Source: Pycnopodia helianthoides (Eukaryota; Echinodermata; Asteroidea; Forcipulatida; Asteriidae). Taken from it: a stretch of 64,000 nt of DNA. Where the stretch lies: contig CM063249.1 in assembly GCA_032158295.1 (NCBI GenBank), forward strand, positions 3,301,195 through 3,365,194. Reading direction: 5' to 3'. The notes below the pieces were generated by a model. It worked only from the letters and a program-made list of their open reading frames with translations. It did no database searches and was not told the origin of the DNA. Numbering within the stretch: position 1 is the first letter of the stretch; each line of letters starts with the position of its first letter. A program made the translations under genes and the position numbers. Of the stretch, positions 12,977 through 25,100 are shown in pieces.

Positions 12977-13307
12977 ATTAAAAAAAAACAAAAAAAACAC
13001 AATCAAAATTGTTGGTGGTGGATCCAAAGAAATAACTGAAAATCAAAATTCAGTTTGTGTTTTTTTAATAAACTATAATCAAGAAGGAAAACAAAATACC
13101 AAGCTGGCCTAGATCGTCGTCTGTATCGAACTAAAAACTGTTGTACAAAGTTTGATGTGCTTGCCAATTTCATTTCTGATTGAACTACGAAGTTGTTTTT
13201 TTAAGCCAGGAACAGCCATTAACAACTACTGATGTTGGAGACCTTTGACCTAAAATATCTCCATTATTTGAGGTATTACTTTGTTCTTCAGTGTATAGAT
13301 TATATAA

Positions 13308-13695
13308 TTAAAGGAACATTACAGAATTGGTAAGAAAAAAACTTATAAAATATACCTTTTGATCACAGATTTACATATAACTTACACGGTCTAATGATGA
13401 TGATAGTAGAAAGCATTCCTTGAAATATTTCTGTCTGAAATGCCATATTTGATGAGAAACGAATAAACTAATTTTCTGATTGGAGTTTATCGCTCAGTGA
13501 GCGTTTTATTCATTTGTTATATGATTTCATGCAGATGTGTAATCGGTTTTTCACTATTTTCTCGTGACCCAGATGGCCAATTGATCTCAAACTTCTACAG
13601 GTTTGTCAGTTTATGTATATGGTGGATTACATAATGTGCCTACACTGCCAGCAACTGTTTTGTTAGCAAAAACCAATTCTGTAATGTTCCTTTAA
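13308..13695 (+). mobile_element. MITE family A, copy 3
   Basis: A full-length copy of about 388 bp with clean terminal inverted repeats starting TTAAAGGAACATTACAGAAT. It is bounded by TTAA at each end, which could be a TTAA target duplication. Confidence 0.85.
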
Positions 13696-13987
13696 GTACT
13701 TTTTTAACATTGACTACTATGAATGGGCCCCCTAATGGCTAATTCAGTGCTGAAAAGTATCCGTATTTGCATGTACATGTGTAATCATAAAATATGGACT
13801 AGTGAACAAGCTGACAGACTAGTGACATGCCAAGCTAACTGGTCCTGCTGGCTAGTCACTCTAGGAAACTCTGCAAGCCATATTTGCAAGTTAGATTTGA
13901 ACATGTCTGGTACATGTACAATGACTTGCTAACTCACAACGTGACGGTTAAATATGAATTCCTCAGAATAAAGCCGTACTTGCATAG

Positions 13988-14396
13988 TTAAAGGCACAGT
14001 ACACGTTTGGTAATTGGAGCCTACTGATTGTGTTAATTCGATATAAATGTAGGTACAGTACATGTACATGCAATAAAACTAACCTGTAAAAATTTCACTT
14101 CAAAAGGTGGTCACATTTTTGAGATCTCACCGAATAACCGGAGCGAATATATTCCATGTAGGAAGAATATTCCCCATAGGAATACACAGTCTGAGAAGCG
14201 TTTCTGACAGAAACGCTTCTCAGATTCAAATTTTGGGGAATAAAAAGTGACATATTTTCCATAACCGTAGTACTTCGAAGTTGAAAGTTTCTCAAAATTC
14301 ATTTTTACTACCCAAAGCTGCTGTACTTCTTACCAAGTAAGTTTTTATTGCCATTTATTTTCAGAGTCATTACCAAACGTGTACTGTGCCTTTTAA
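13988..14396 (+). mobile_element. MITE family F, full copy
   Basis: The ends are TTAAAGGCACAGTACACGTT and its complement, about 409 bp. The centre has a strong inverted repeat, GAGAAGCGTTTCTG next to CAGAAACGCTTCTC. Confidence 0.82.
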
Positions 14397-14731
14397 AAGC
14401 AAGAGATGACAAACACCGGTACACAATTCTGAAAGAATGGTACGTATGACACATTGGTACCAGGCTCTGCCCATGGAGTTAATCATGTCTGGAGTTTGCT
14501 ACACAAAAGCTTTGTCCCTGAATCAACTGACCCAGTCACTAATGTCTTCAGTCTTGGGAATCCAATTTGGAGTGTCAACTTGTGACCAATCAAGTAATTT
14601 GTACCAGACATCATTCCAGTCTAACTCGCAAATGGCTTATTGTCCGTTAACGATACAAAGAAATCCCCAAAAGAGATGAGAGCTTCTAACTTTTCCCTTG
14701 AAATTAACATTGTCAAAGACCAGTACCCACC

Positions 14732-15063
14732 CCAGGGTTCTGCCCAGGATTTCTTTAGTGGTGGAAAAACGTTTCCCCGGAAACCATTACGAGATGGATC
14801 AGTTACACAGTAGATCATATAATTACACTGAAATCACAGAAGTACTCAAAATTAATGGCTTCGGATACCATTTTAAATACTTGTAAATACAAATTTTTTC
14901 ATTTTCGTTGAAAACAGTTGAAAGGAAATTGCAGGTGTAGGCCTAATTAAAAAAATTGGAAATGTGTGGCGGTCGGAAACAGAGAAAATTCTGCCAGTGG
15001 TGGTTGGGGAATCCTGAGTGCCGGGCGGGTTTTCCGGCACCGGCCACTGTGGGCAGAACCCTG
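14732..15063 (+). mobile_element. MITE family K
   Basis: Bounded by CAGGGTTCTGCCC and GGGCAGAACCCTG, about 332 bp. A related half, with GAGTGCTGGGCGGGTTTTCC on the opposite strand, occurs at about 9664-9790. Confidence 0.75.
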
Positions 15064-15479
15064 CACACTTTATGTCACACAACATATACAATACATGAAA
15101 CAACATGTGAAAATTTAAGCTCAAACAACATGTGAAAATTTAAGCTCAATCGGTCCGTCAGAGTCACAGGAGAATAGTGAAAAAAAAACACCCTGATGTT
15201 TTGTTCTCAAACATGACGATATAATTGGTTTGGGTGATGGCTATTAAAAGAATGCTGGGTAGAGTACGAATCGAATGCAAGACTGAAAAATCTAGGATTA
15301 TTCCATATTACATCATAGTTGAATTGTGGTTTTACTTCCTAAGAAATATGTAAACCCATTCAGTCATTAATGAAAATATCAAATTATATTTTTGATAGGC
15401 CTACTAACTGCATGTTTCAATTCCAATCAATGAAACTGGAACGGGAAACGGCTGTGTAAGCAAAGGTTGGTTTCGTGGT

Positions 15480-15985
15480 CACTGGTCAGAGTGAATGGGA
15501 CACTTTTGAACGCTAGAGGGCAGCAGACCTACTCTGGGTGTCTCTTGGACACCCTGTTTTAAATTTGGTCACCCTTTTTTATCTGCCATTCGTAAGTGAA
15601 CACTTTGGACATCCAGTTTCTAAATTTCCAGCAAATTTGAACACCCTTTTACCAAATCCTGGCTAAAAACCTTGGGCTCCTGAGAAAATTATCTCAAAAT
15701 GACGACATCCCAAAAGTGGGATGACAACTTTAAGAAATCCAATACCTGTGTGACGACATCGCAACGTAACACCACCAAGATGTTACACACGGGATTAATG
15801 AACTTAGGATGACGACATCCTACGAATTGGATGACTACTTCCGGAAATAATAGATTTCCTGCCAGCCTACCTTTGTATTGATTAAAATAGGATGTCTCCG
15901 TCCTATTGTAAACTTTATACCCTCAGGAAGTCGATTTCTCGGCAGTAGGATGTTGTCATCCTGAGGACTTTACATCTCGCAATGA
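15480..15985. repeat. Unclassified region with recurrent GGATGACGACATCC-type motifs
   Basis: ATGACGACATCCC, GTGACGACATCG, GGATGACGACATCC and GGATGTTGTCATCC occur within about 280 bp, mixing direct and inverted forms. No larger family copy is seen in the window. Confidence 0.45.
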
Positions 15986-16094
15986 CATGATGTAGTTTGC
16001 TAAATTAGAGCTCAGTGCTAAGAAAACTCTGAAATCGGACAAGATGTTGAACCCTGCTGCCACAAAATTGTACAAGGCCTGCGTATAGTTTTGT

Positions 16095-16470
16095 GGCGTG
16101 TCGTGGCCGAGTGGTCTAGTTCACCGGACCCTAAGCTCTGGTGTTGTCAGCAGCACAGTGTGGGTTCGAATCCCGGTCATGACACTTGTGACCTTGAGCA
16201 AGGCACTTAACCATAATTGCTTCGTAAAAAGTTGGGAAGGTAGTGCATTCTGCTCTACCAGCCAGGCTCCCGGTGGATGATACCCATGCCTACATCCTTA
16301 CGGACTGTGAAGGGGGTAACTCTTGTTTCAGCCCCATGGAGTAGTTGGCAACGTGCCCCTGGTGTCAGTTGATTTGGGTCAACAGCTCAAATCAGTTAAG
16401 TGTAGCCCTCACCTTGAAGTGGCCGCTCGGCCTTGTGAGTTAGGTGATATTTCATTTAAAAAAATAAAAA
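16095..16470 (+). mobile_element. tRNA-derived SINE, type 2
   Basis: The head is similar to type 1 (GTGTCGTGGCCGAGTGGTCT), but the body differs: AAAAGTTGGGAAGGTAGTGC, ACCAGCCAGGCTCC and AAGTGGCCGCTCGGCCTTGT, ending in an A-rich tail. Shared with 25253 and 61688. Confidence 0.82.
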
Positions 16471-16704
16471 AATTAAAAAATGATGCTGAATCCTACTGCC
16501 ACCTTTACACCCCAAAAGTATCATCTTATTCACCCAGGTATGATTATGTTTTGGGCAAAAAGGGGTTGCAGTTGGACGGGAAATTCTTTCAAACTACTAT
16601 TTTTGATGAAAAAGTTGCAGGATTCGTTACCCTGAAGTTAACATTACACGTAGCCCATGTATTTGTGTAATTGGAGTTGTACTATTGCACGAAGGAAATA
16701 CCAG

Positions 16705-17145
16705 AGCTCGAATATGGGGGTATGATCCACAAGACCACAGGGCTTGTTTCTCAAAATGTTTAGGCCTACTGGACCAGAATTGTTTTTAATACAAGACCAG
16801 ATTCGAAATGAGAATCAACTTGAACTTCTTGGCACAGCTTAATATATATTTAACTGTTTTTATTTGAAGTTTAGACATGTAAGATAAGATTGATCTCATT
16901 TGCCTTTTATGAGTAATAAGTACAATGTACAGTTAATTTTTCAACAGATTGAAAGGTATCAGACTCAGAGTCAACATTTGAACAAGATATTACACAGAGC
17001 GGGGTGTTATTATTCAACATGTCCAACTGAAAAAAAGCAAGACCACCGGACTTGTCCAGTCATGAGCTTACTAGCCCGACACTAAAACTACTGGCCTCGG
17101 GCCTGTGGTCCAGGGGGGACTTGTCAAATTCCAGCCCTGCATACA
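16705..17145 (-). mobile_element. MITE family J-related copy
   Basis: It contains GCTCGAATATGGGGG at one end and GTCAAATTCCAGCCCTG at the other, with the CACCGGACTTGTCCAGTCAT block, in reverse orientation to 46392. Confidence 0.65.
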
Positions 17146-17267
17146 TTCATTAGGTCCTGTTTTGTTTCCAAGTAGGCCATGGGGGTAGTTTGCTTTCGAC
17201 TTTCTTGCAGGAAGTTTAGTAACTCAAATTCTATACTGTATTCTCATTACTTTCCAAATGAATTGAC

Positions 17268-18085
17268 ACAGTCGTTTGACCAGTTACGGATAAATTTTTT
17301 GAATTCACATATTTTTTGTGCAATCTCTTTATACCCAAACGTGTCATAAAACTCACCGAGTATCGATTGAAAAATAGTTTTAAAAACTTTTTAAGAGGCT
17401 TCGAGAAAACGTATCGTCACCCGTTCGACCAGTTCCGGATCGGTTGATTTTAATCCAAATCCCGAATCAGTAGTGCGCCCTCTATTGCAAATCCACACTC
17501 CCACTCATAAAGTTGTATACCAAGGACACAAACTTCAGAAAAGTGTGTAGGCATAGACGGAGTTTCCTTTCTACAGTGAATTTTTGATGAAGTAGTTTAC
17601 AATCCTCGACATATATAAAAATGCACACTTCCAGTGCTACTAACTTAGAGTACACACTTTCTAAACAGCTGATTGTGCCTAACCCGAGTGCGCCACCATT
17701 TGACACGGCAAGATGATGAGTGATCCAGAACTGGTCAAGGGTACGATGCCCCAGAAATAACAATTTCATCAATTTTATCTCCACAAAAACACAAGACGAC
17801 TAAGCAATAGATGTTATTCGCCCTGGCATTCAAATTTTGAAAGGTGAGAGATTTTAACAGCAACTTTCAACCAGCATTTAAAAAATAATGATCGTTATCG
17901 AAGACAAACTATAGAAAAATTGCCATAATTTATTTATTGATGATGTTTGTCACTTTATTTTGGGTTTAATGGTTTTACAGATGTTATTCTTCAACAGAAA
18001 TTGGTCATGCGAGAAGACTTGTTTATCGTAAAGTTGAAGTGATCCGGAACTGGTCAATGATCCGGAACTGGTCGAACGACTGTAC
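17268..18085. mobile_element. DNA element of about 0.8 kb with terminal inverted repeats
   Basis: The left end CAGTCGTTTGACCAGTTACG and the right end GGAACTGGTCGAACGACTGT are inverted matches with a few changes. The ACCAGTTCCGGAT motif recurs several times inside (about 17420, 17720, 18040 and 18060) in both orientations. No transposase is seen. Confidence 0.65.
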
Positions 18086-19184
18086 ATATTGTATGTTTGT
18101 GTCAGCTACTCATGTGCATGTCAGAGAGTATTATTTAGTTTTTACCCCAACATCAATGTATGTAAAGCACTGTATACTCTAGTAGTTTCCCCGAGTTCTG
18201 TGAAAAAATTTATTATCATGTCAGAGAGGTTGCTAAAAAGTATACAATCTGCTGACGAAACAGCATATTGAATTATTTTACTGTCGCCAGTAAAATATAC
18301 ACCACCTTTTTTACAACCATATCATTGACTTTGATTGACTTGAGAATGAGAGGGCAAAATAGGAAACTAAAGTCCAACATTCCTGTAGTCATGGTAGTAT
18401 AATTTAATAAACTAAACTGCCAAATGATGATCCTTCACTGTATATGTGTTAACTGTCAGTGCAGTCTTTAAATAATTCGACCATACACAATGAAAACAAT
18501 TGAACAATTAATTGAATTTTGATATTAAAAAAGTAAAGAAGAACTTACATTTACAACTTGTTTTAACTGAAGACGAGGCCAGCGCAGTGCCCAGTCAGCC
18601 AGTGGAACTAAATTATTGTTTAATTGCAAGTCCACACTCACTTAATATCACATCAGATCAGAAGATCTTCGCCATGACAGACATGATCATATGACATCCC
18701 GTAAAGTTCCCCTATTCCTGGAAAATGACAGTGTTTACTACCCAGCAATGGTGCAAGTAATTTATGCACAGTACACACACACAGCGCATGAACTCTGACA
18801 CTAGATCCGTGTTGAGTAATTTGAACTCAAACTTGAAACTAGTGCACGTAACCCGCTTTCTTTTCACTGGAAAACAATAATTATTCTAACACTAAACAGT
18901 GTAAATTCGACCGTAAATTGTACCTACCATGACATCGGCGATGTGCCCCAGTGTTCGTCCATAACCGGTGTAGCGTCACAGCTAGCTATTGTCATGTAAA
19001 ATACGAGAATGTTTGCAGGACAGCTTAGGGTAGTCCCGCCCTAACTCCATTCTTACAAAATATAGACGAAAAAAATATATATAAAAAAATTACCCAAAAA
19101 TCTCTTCAATAGAGGGCGCTAAACCCAAATTTACAGACAACTTCATCACATGGACGGGACCTGCTGAAAAATTCTCTGTCGGAA

Positions 19185-22100
19185 ATGGCGAGTTTGAGCC
19201 GCTTGGAAAAGTTTGGCACGTTATTCACAAGGTGAGAAGATTGATATTAAAGTGGAGGACAAAATATTTTACGTTTTGCAAACTTTGTTTACTTGAACAC
19301 GATTGATTGTTTCTCCATAATTGGATGGATAATGGAAATGGCAAGCACACGACAAAGTTTACTCAACAACAGTGCTGACTTAACACACACAGATTTAAGA
19401 CTGCCTGGCTCTTGAAATTTATTATTAAAGGCCCACTGCATGCACTGATTCGTGTGTGTGGTCAAAGGTTAATTTTTTGAATTTTTTTTTCTACATTCTG
19501 TGTTTTTACTACACTGACGTCTTATAAAAAAAATTACTCTAAAAAGGCTTGTTGAAGAGAAATCATGGAGAAATGCAAAAGGAAACTACATCCTGGGACG
19601 TTGGTAAAACGCGGAACGATTGCGGAACGACGGAACGACGGAACGAATAATATACAATGTAACAAATCGTATTGCACATACGTAGTTACCATGCCACACA
19701 AACGACTGACGAATTTGCTGAACAGACTCCATCGATTCCAGAGTATAATTATAACACTATTTGAAAATGATCCTTGTACTTACCTGTGCATTTAATTGCT
19801 TGAAGAATATAAGGCCCTTAAAATATATTTTATGTGTTTGGTTAATTATTTGTTTATTTAGCTCAATGGTCCGTCCAACGGAAGGCTCCAGCATGACACT
19901 TGACTTACTGACCTCTCTGCAGAAAGAGTGCTGTACAGATCTAGACTGTAAAAAACCATGTGATATACATGTACATGTACATGTATGTATTTACTGTGTA
20001 CTCTGTAACTGATGTACATGTACAAACTAAATAGCATGTCACGTGATGTGAGGGGAAATCAATGGATGCATAATGCTTTGCGCAATGAAAAAAAGGGGGT
20101 ACACGGACAGGCAAAATAAACTATCAAGGACGGGTTGCTCCACCAATTCCAATATACCAAATTGTTCCTTAAGGTCTCCTCTTTCTTACTAGCTGTCCAA
20201 AATAGTGGAGCAACCCGTCACTGGGGTCGAAAAAACTGCGGAACGATTGCTTTAGCGTCTTTATCCACATTAATCTATTTATTATGTGCAATTTAGTGCG
20301 CGAAATGAAACAAAATGAAGGGGGTACATGGATAAGCAAAACAAAATATATCAAGGACGGGTTGCTCCACCAATTCCAATATACCAAATTGTTCGTTAAG
20401 GTCTACTCTTTCTTACTAGCTGTTTAAAATAGTGGAGCAACCCGTCAATGGGCTCGAAAAAACCGCGGAGGATTGATAAGAATCTTTATCCAACATTAAT
20501 CTACTTATTATACGGCAATTTAGTGCGCGAAATGAAACCAAAAAAGGGGGTACATGGACAAGCGAAAAAAAACTAGAAAGGACGGGTTGCTCCACCAGTT
20601 CCAATATACCAAATTGTTCCTTAAGGTCTACTCTTTCTTACTAGCTATTCAAAATAGTGGAGCAACCCGTCAATGGGCTCGAAAAAACCGCGGAACGATT
20701 GATAAGAGTCTTTATCCAACAAAGTAAACATAAAGAATTGCGCGAAATGAAACAAACTTAAGGGGGTACATGAACAAGCAAAATAAACTATCAAGGACGG
20801 GTTGCTCCACCAATTCCAATATACCAAATTGTTCCTTAAGGTCTCCTCTTTCTTACTAGCTGTCCAAAATAGTGGAGCAACCCGTCACTGGGGTCGAAAA
20901 AACTGCGGAACGATTGCTTAGCGTCTTTATCAAACTTTAATCTACTTTTTATATTATGTGCAATTTAGTGCGCGAAATGAAACAAAATAAAGGGGGTACA
21001 TGAACAAGCAAAATAAACAATCAAGGACGGGTTGCTCCACCAATTCCAATATACCAAATTGTTCCTTAAGGTCTCCTCTTTCTTACTAGCTATTCAAAAT
21101 AGTGGAGCAACCCGTCAATGGGCTCGAAAAAACCGCGGAACGATTGCTTAGCGTCTTTATCAAACTTTAATCTACTTTTTATATTATGTGCAATTTAGTG
21201 CGCGAAATGAAACAAAATAAAGGGGGTACATGAACAAGCAAAATAAACTATCAAGGACGGGGTGCTCCACCAATTCCAATATACCAAATTGTTCCTTAAG
21301 GTCTACTCTTTCTTACTAGCTATTCAAAATAGTGGAGCAACCCGTCAATGGGCTCGAAAAAACCGCGGAACGATTGATAAGAGTCTTTATCCAACAAAGT
21401 AAACATAAAGAATTGCGCGAAATGAAACAAACTTAAGGGGGTACATGAACAAGCAAAAAAATATATCAAGGACGGGTTGCTCCACCAATTCCAATATACC
21501 AAATTGTTCCTTAAAGTCTCTTCTTTCTTACTAGATTTCCAAAATAGTGGAGCAACCCGTCAATGGGCTCGAAAAAACCGCGGAACGATTGATAAGAGTC
21601 TTTATCCAACAAAGTAAACATAAAGAATTGCGCGAAATGAAACAAACTTAAGGGGGTACATGAACAAGCAAAAAAATATATCAAGGACGGGTTGCTCCAC
21701 CAATTCCAATATACCAAATTGTTCCTTAAGGTCTCTTCTTTCTTACTAGCTGTCCAAAATAGTGGAGCAACCCGTCACTGGGGACGAAAAAACCGCGGAA
21801 CGATTGCTGAGAGTCTTTATCCAACAAAGTAAACATATAGAATTGCGCGAAATGAAACCAAAAAAAAGGGGTACACGGACAGGCAAAATAAACTATAAAG
21901 GACGGGTTGCTCCACCAGTTCCAATATACCAAATTGTTCCTTAAGGTCTGCTCTTTCTTACGAACTATGCAAAATAGTGGAGCAATCCATCACTGGGGTA
22001 GAAAAAACGCGGAACGATTGCTTAGCGTCTTTATCCAACATTAATCTACTTATTATTATGCGCAATATAATGCGTGAAATGAAACATAGTAAAGGGGGTA

Positions 22101-25100
22101 CATGAACAAGCAAAAAAACTATAAAGGACGGGTTGCACCACCAATTCCAATATGCGAAATTGTTTCTTAATGACTCCTCTTTCTCACTAGCTATCCAAAT
22201 TAGCAACTGGATGGCAGACCTGATCATGACAGAACAAAACACTGAGCAAAAAGATCATCTGGTATCTACTTGCATTTAAAGACTTCAAGAAGTGAAAAGA
22301 CATGCCCAAGCCCTCAGAGTAAAAAGGATTACGATTTCCAGGGATGTTCCAGCAAGCTTTGTGTCAACACTTGAGTTTCTTTCGAATGTCACCAGAAGTC
22401 TGTTCAGCACCAACCTTTCAGTGGGCCACCTTGGGAAACAATGTACATATCCTCAGAGTAACAACAGACAGATGGTGTTTTGCGAAGGCGATTGCCAAGA
22501 TTGGTTCCATGTTGAATGTGTAAATGAAGGAGGAAAGTTTCCAAAGCACTTCTTATGAGCTGCCGCTCTAAATAATCCAATACAGCAACAAAGTTTGGCA
22601 AGCAGTTTCAATAATTACATATAGTTGCCATGCACATTAGTGGTGCTGCAGGTCCAGACTGTAATTCTTGCTATAGCCACATTAGCATGAAAAACTTGAT
22701 GATTTTTTGAAAATGACATCCTTATATTGCAGACTTGAATGGATACTTTAATCACACGTATTATAGCGATATTTGTTGTCGAAAGTTCTACACTTAAATC
22801 TGGCTCAGTCCAAAATATTTAACCCCTAGCTGTGTTCCGGAGTTGTACTCAATCCATTTATTCGTACAGCTTGAGTTTGTTGGATACATTACATAGACCT
22901 ATAGACCTTCCTGTACTCAGTAAAAGGAACAATTTTGTCACAAAATAAAAATGTTTAATATAGTAATGTTTTCTTTCACCTTTTTTTATACATTAAATTT
23001 AAAAAAGGTATTCAGTATTTTTCATGACGGATCGGTTTATACCTGGAAAGAAGGAAACACAGGGGAGGCTGCGGAGGATATAGCCGACAAAAGTCTGCAA
23101 TTACATTTACAGTTGATGTTTTGTCCTACAGCAAAAGCCGTTTTCTTTATTAAAAGTTCAAACTGTTGTTATTTCTCCCGCAAGGTTTATTTATCGGTCG
23201 TTGTTGCCCAAGATCCAAACTAAGGAAAGGATCAGAAGCTGCTTTGGTCTAAATGTAACATCAAAATCAATGGGTCAGAATAGTGGTTGATCCGGGAAAT
23301 TTGACATCATTGACGGAACTCCATCATTTTTAAATGCTGGTGAGATAGAAATATCCTTGAGCAACACACCGTATGTATTTGCTTTGTTTTGTTTTCGTTT
23401 TATTTTTGATTTATGTTTATTTGCTGGTCCGTGTACCCCCGATACTTTGCTCCTCTATTTTGGATAGCTAGTAAGAAAGAGGAGACTTTAAGGAGCAATT
23501 TGGTATATTGGAATTGGTGGAGCAACCCGTCCTTGATAGATTTTTTGCCTGTTCATAATAACCCCCTTTATTTTGTTTTATTTCGCGCAATTCTTTGAGT
23601 TTACTTTGTTGGATAAAGACTCTTAGCAATCGTTCCGCGTTTTTTTCGTCCCCAGTGACGGGTTGCTCCACTATTTTGGATAGCTAGTAAGAAAGAACAG
23701 ACCTTAAGGAACAATTTGGTATATTGGAATTGGTGGAGCAACCCGTCTTTGGTAGTTTTTTTTGCTTGTCCATGTACCCCCTTTTTTTGTTTCATTTCGC
23801 GCACTAAATTGCCGTATAATAAGTAGAATAATGCTGGATAAAGACTCTTAGCAATCGTTCCGCGGTTTTTTTCGACCCCAGTGACGGGTTGCTCCACTAT
23901 TTTGGATAACTAGTAAGAAAGAGTAGACCTTAAGGAACAATTTGGTATATTGGAATTGGTGGAGCAACCCGTCCTTGATAGTTTTTTTGCTTGTCCTTAT
24001 ACCTCGTAAATTGTTTTCCTTCACATCACGTGACACGATATTCAGTTTGTACATGTACATCCTAAATATACAGAGTACACTTTTCATACATGATCTACCT
24101 TACAACGGCGGACGTAATGCAACTTCAGCACTTGTTCAGTGCAGAGGTCAGTGAATCAAGTGTCATGCCGGAACCTTCCGTTGGACGTCGTCCATTTTAA
24201 ACAATTAATTAACCTAACACACAAATTATATTTGAAGGGCATGTTTTTCAAGCAATCAAACGCACTGGTAAGTACAAAGGATCATTTTGAAATATTATAA
24301 GGACTTCTTTGATCAGTGGAGTCTGTGCAGCAAATTCGTCAGTCGTTTGTGTGGCATGGTAATGAGAAACTACGTACGTGCAATATGATTTGTTACATCG
24401 TATATTACTCGTTCCGTCGTTCCGTCGTTCCGCTATCGTTCCGCGTTTTACCAACGTCCTACATCCTGACATGTTTTTGGGGGCCAGATGTCTAAAACAG
24501 GATTGCCCCCCCCCCCCCCGAAAAACTGGTGCACCCACCCTTCAAGTAAAACTGACTAAATCACAAAGTGTCCACTAAATAAAATGCACTAGCACTAGTC
24601 TTCTCTTTTTTATTTTATATTTAGTCTTAGCTCTTTTTAGTCTTAAACCGGCTCTTTAGCTTTCCTGAACATGAATGCTGGAGTGCTTTGCCAGCTTTGG
24701 CTTTTGATAATACTCGCTGCAAAAAATCCTTTTCAATTTGCTCAAAATTACTTCTGCGATTGGATCAAGGCTATTTTGGAATAGACCCACAATGCAAACA
24801 AAATTCAATGGCTGTTTTATGTCACACAACGGCTAAAGCGAGCTTCATACGGAGGCGGGTACCTCATGTCCACCCACAGACTGGAGTTTGACAAAATGCA
24901 ACAAGACAGTTTGATGCATGGACAATGTCGGACTCCAGTCGCTTAGTAGGGAAGCAAAGACTAAAAAGAGGTAAGCGTTGGTTAAAAACGTTGATCCACC
25001 CGGCCTTAGGGGATGGCCATGTGATTGTTGGTTCAGATAGTGATAAGAACTCATCACAGACAAAGGGTGTAGGTATAAGGGGTTTGGCCTAGGTTTTGTT

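Larger units (their letters stand above)
6270..19184. other. Intergenic region between CUEDC1 and MRPS23
   Basis: The region separates the divergently transcribed genes. Besides the repeats listed separately I see no conserved coding block. Long stretches without recognised content are 6310-6950, 8000-8630, 9800-10140, 10540-12600 (including A/C-rich tracts at 11560-11660 and 11770-11820), 12980-13300, 14400-14730, 15065-15480 and 18090-19180. The two promoters should lie at its ends, around 6270-6400 and 19000-19184. Confidence 0.7.
19596..24459. mobile_element. Foldback/Mutator-like DNA transposon, complete, non-autonomous
   Basis: The element starts with GGACGTTGGTAAAACGCGGA and ends with the reverse complement. 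It is flanked by a perfect 9 bp duplication, TACATCCTG, at 19587-19595 and 24460-24468. The outer arms (19596-20085 and 24001-24459) are diverged inverted copies of each other. Inside them lie tandem arrays in opposite orientation (20095-22195 and 23445-24000), then a core at about 22196-23440. A 9 bp duplication with long inverted arms built of tandem repeats is typical of Foldback elements and the Mutator superfamily. I see no transposase, so the element would have moved with help from another copy. It sits in MRPS23 intron 1. The class assignment is inference; the boundaries are seen directly. Confidence 0.85.

Noticed and set aside
20169..21932. Series of short minus-strand frames reading MVYWNWWSNPSLI, which look like a small protein family
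   Set aside because: They are repeated translations of the tandem unit of the foldback element; their number and spacing follow the repeat exactly.
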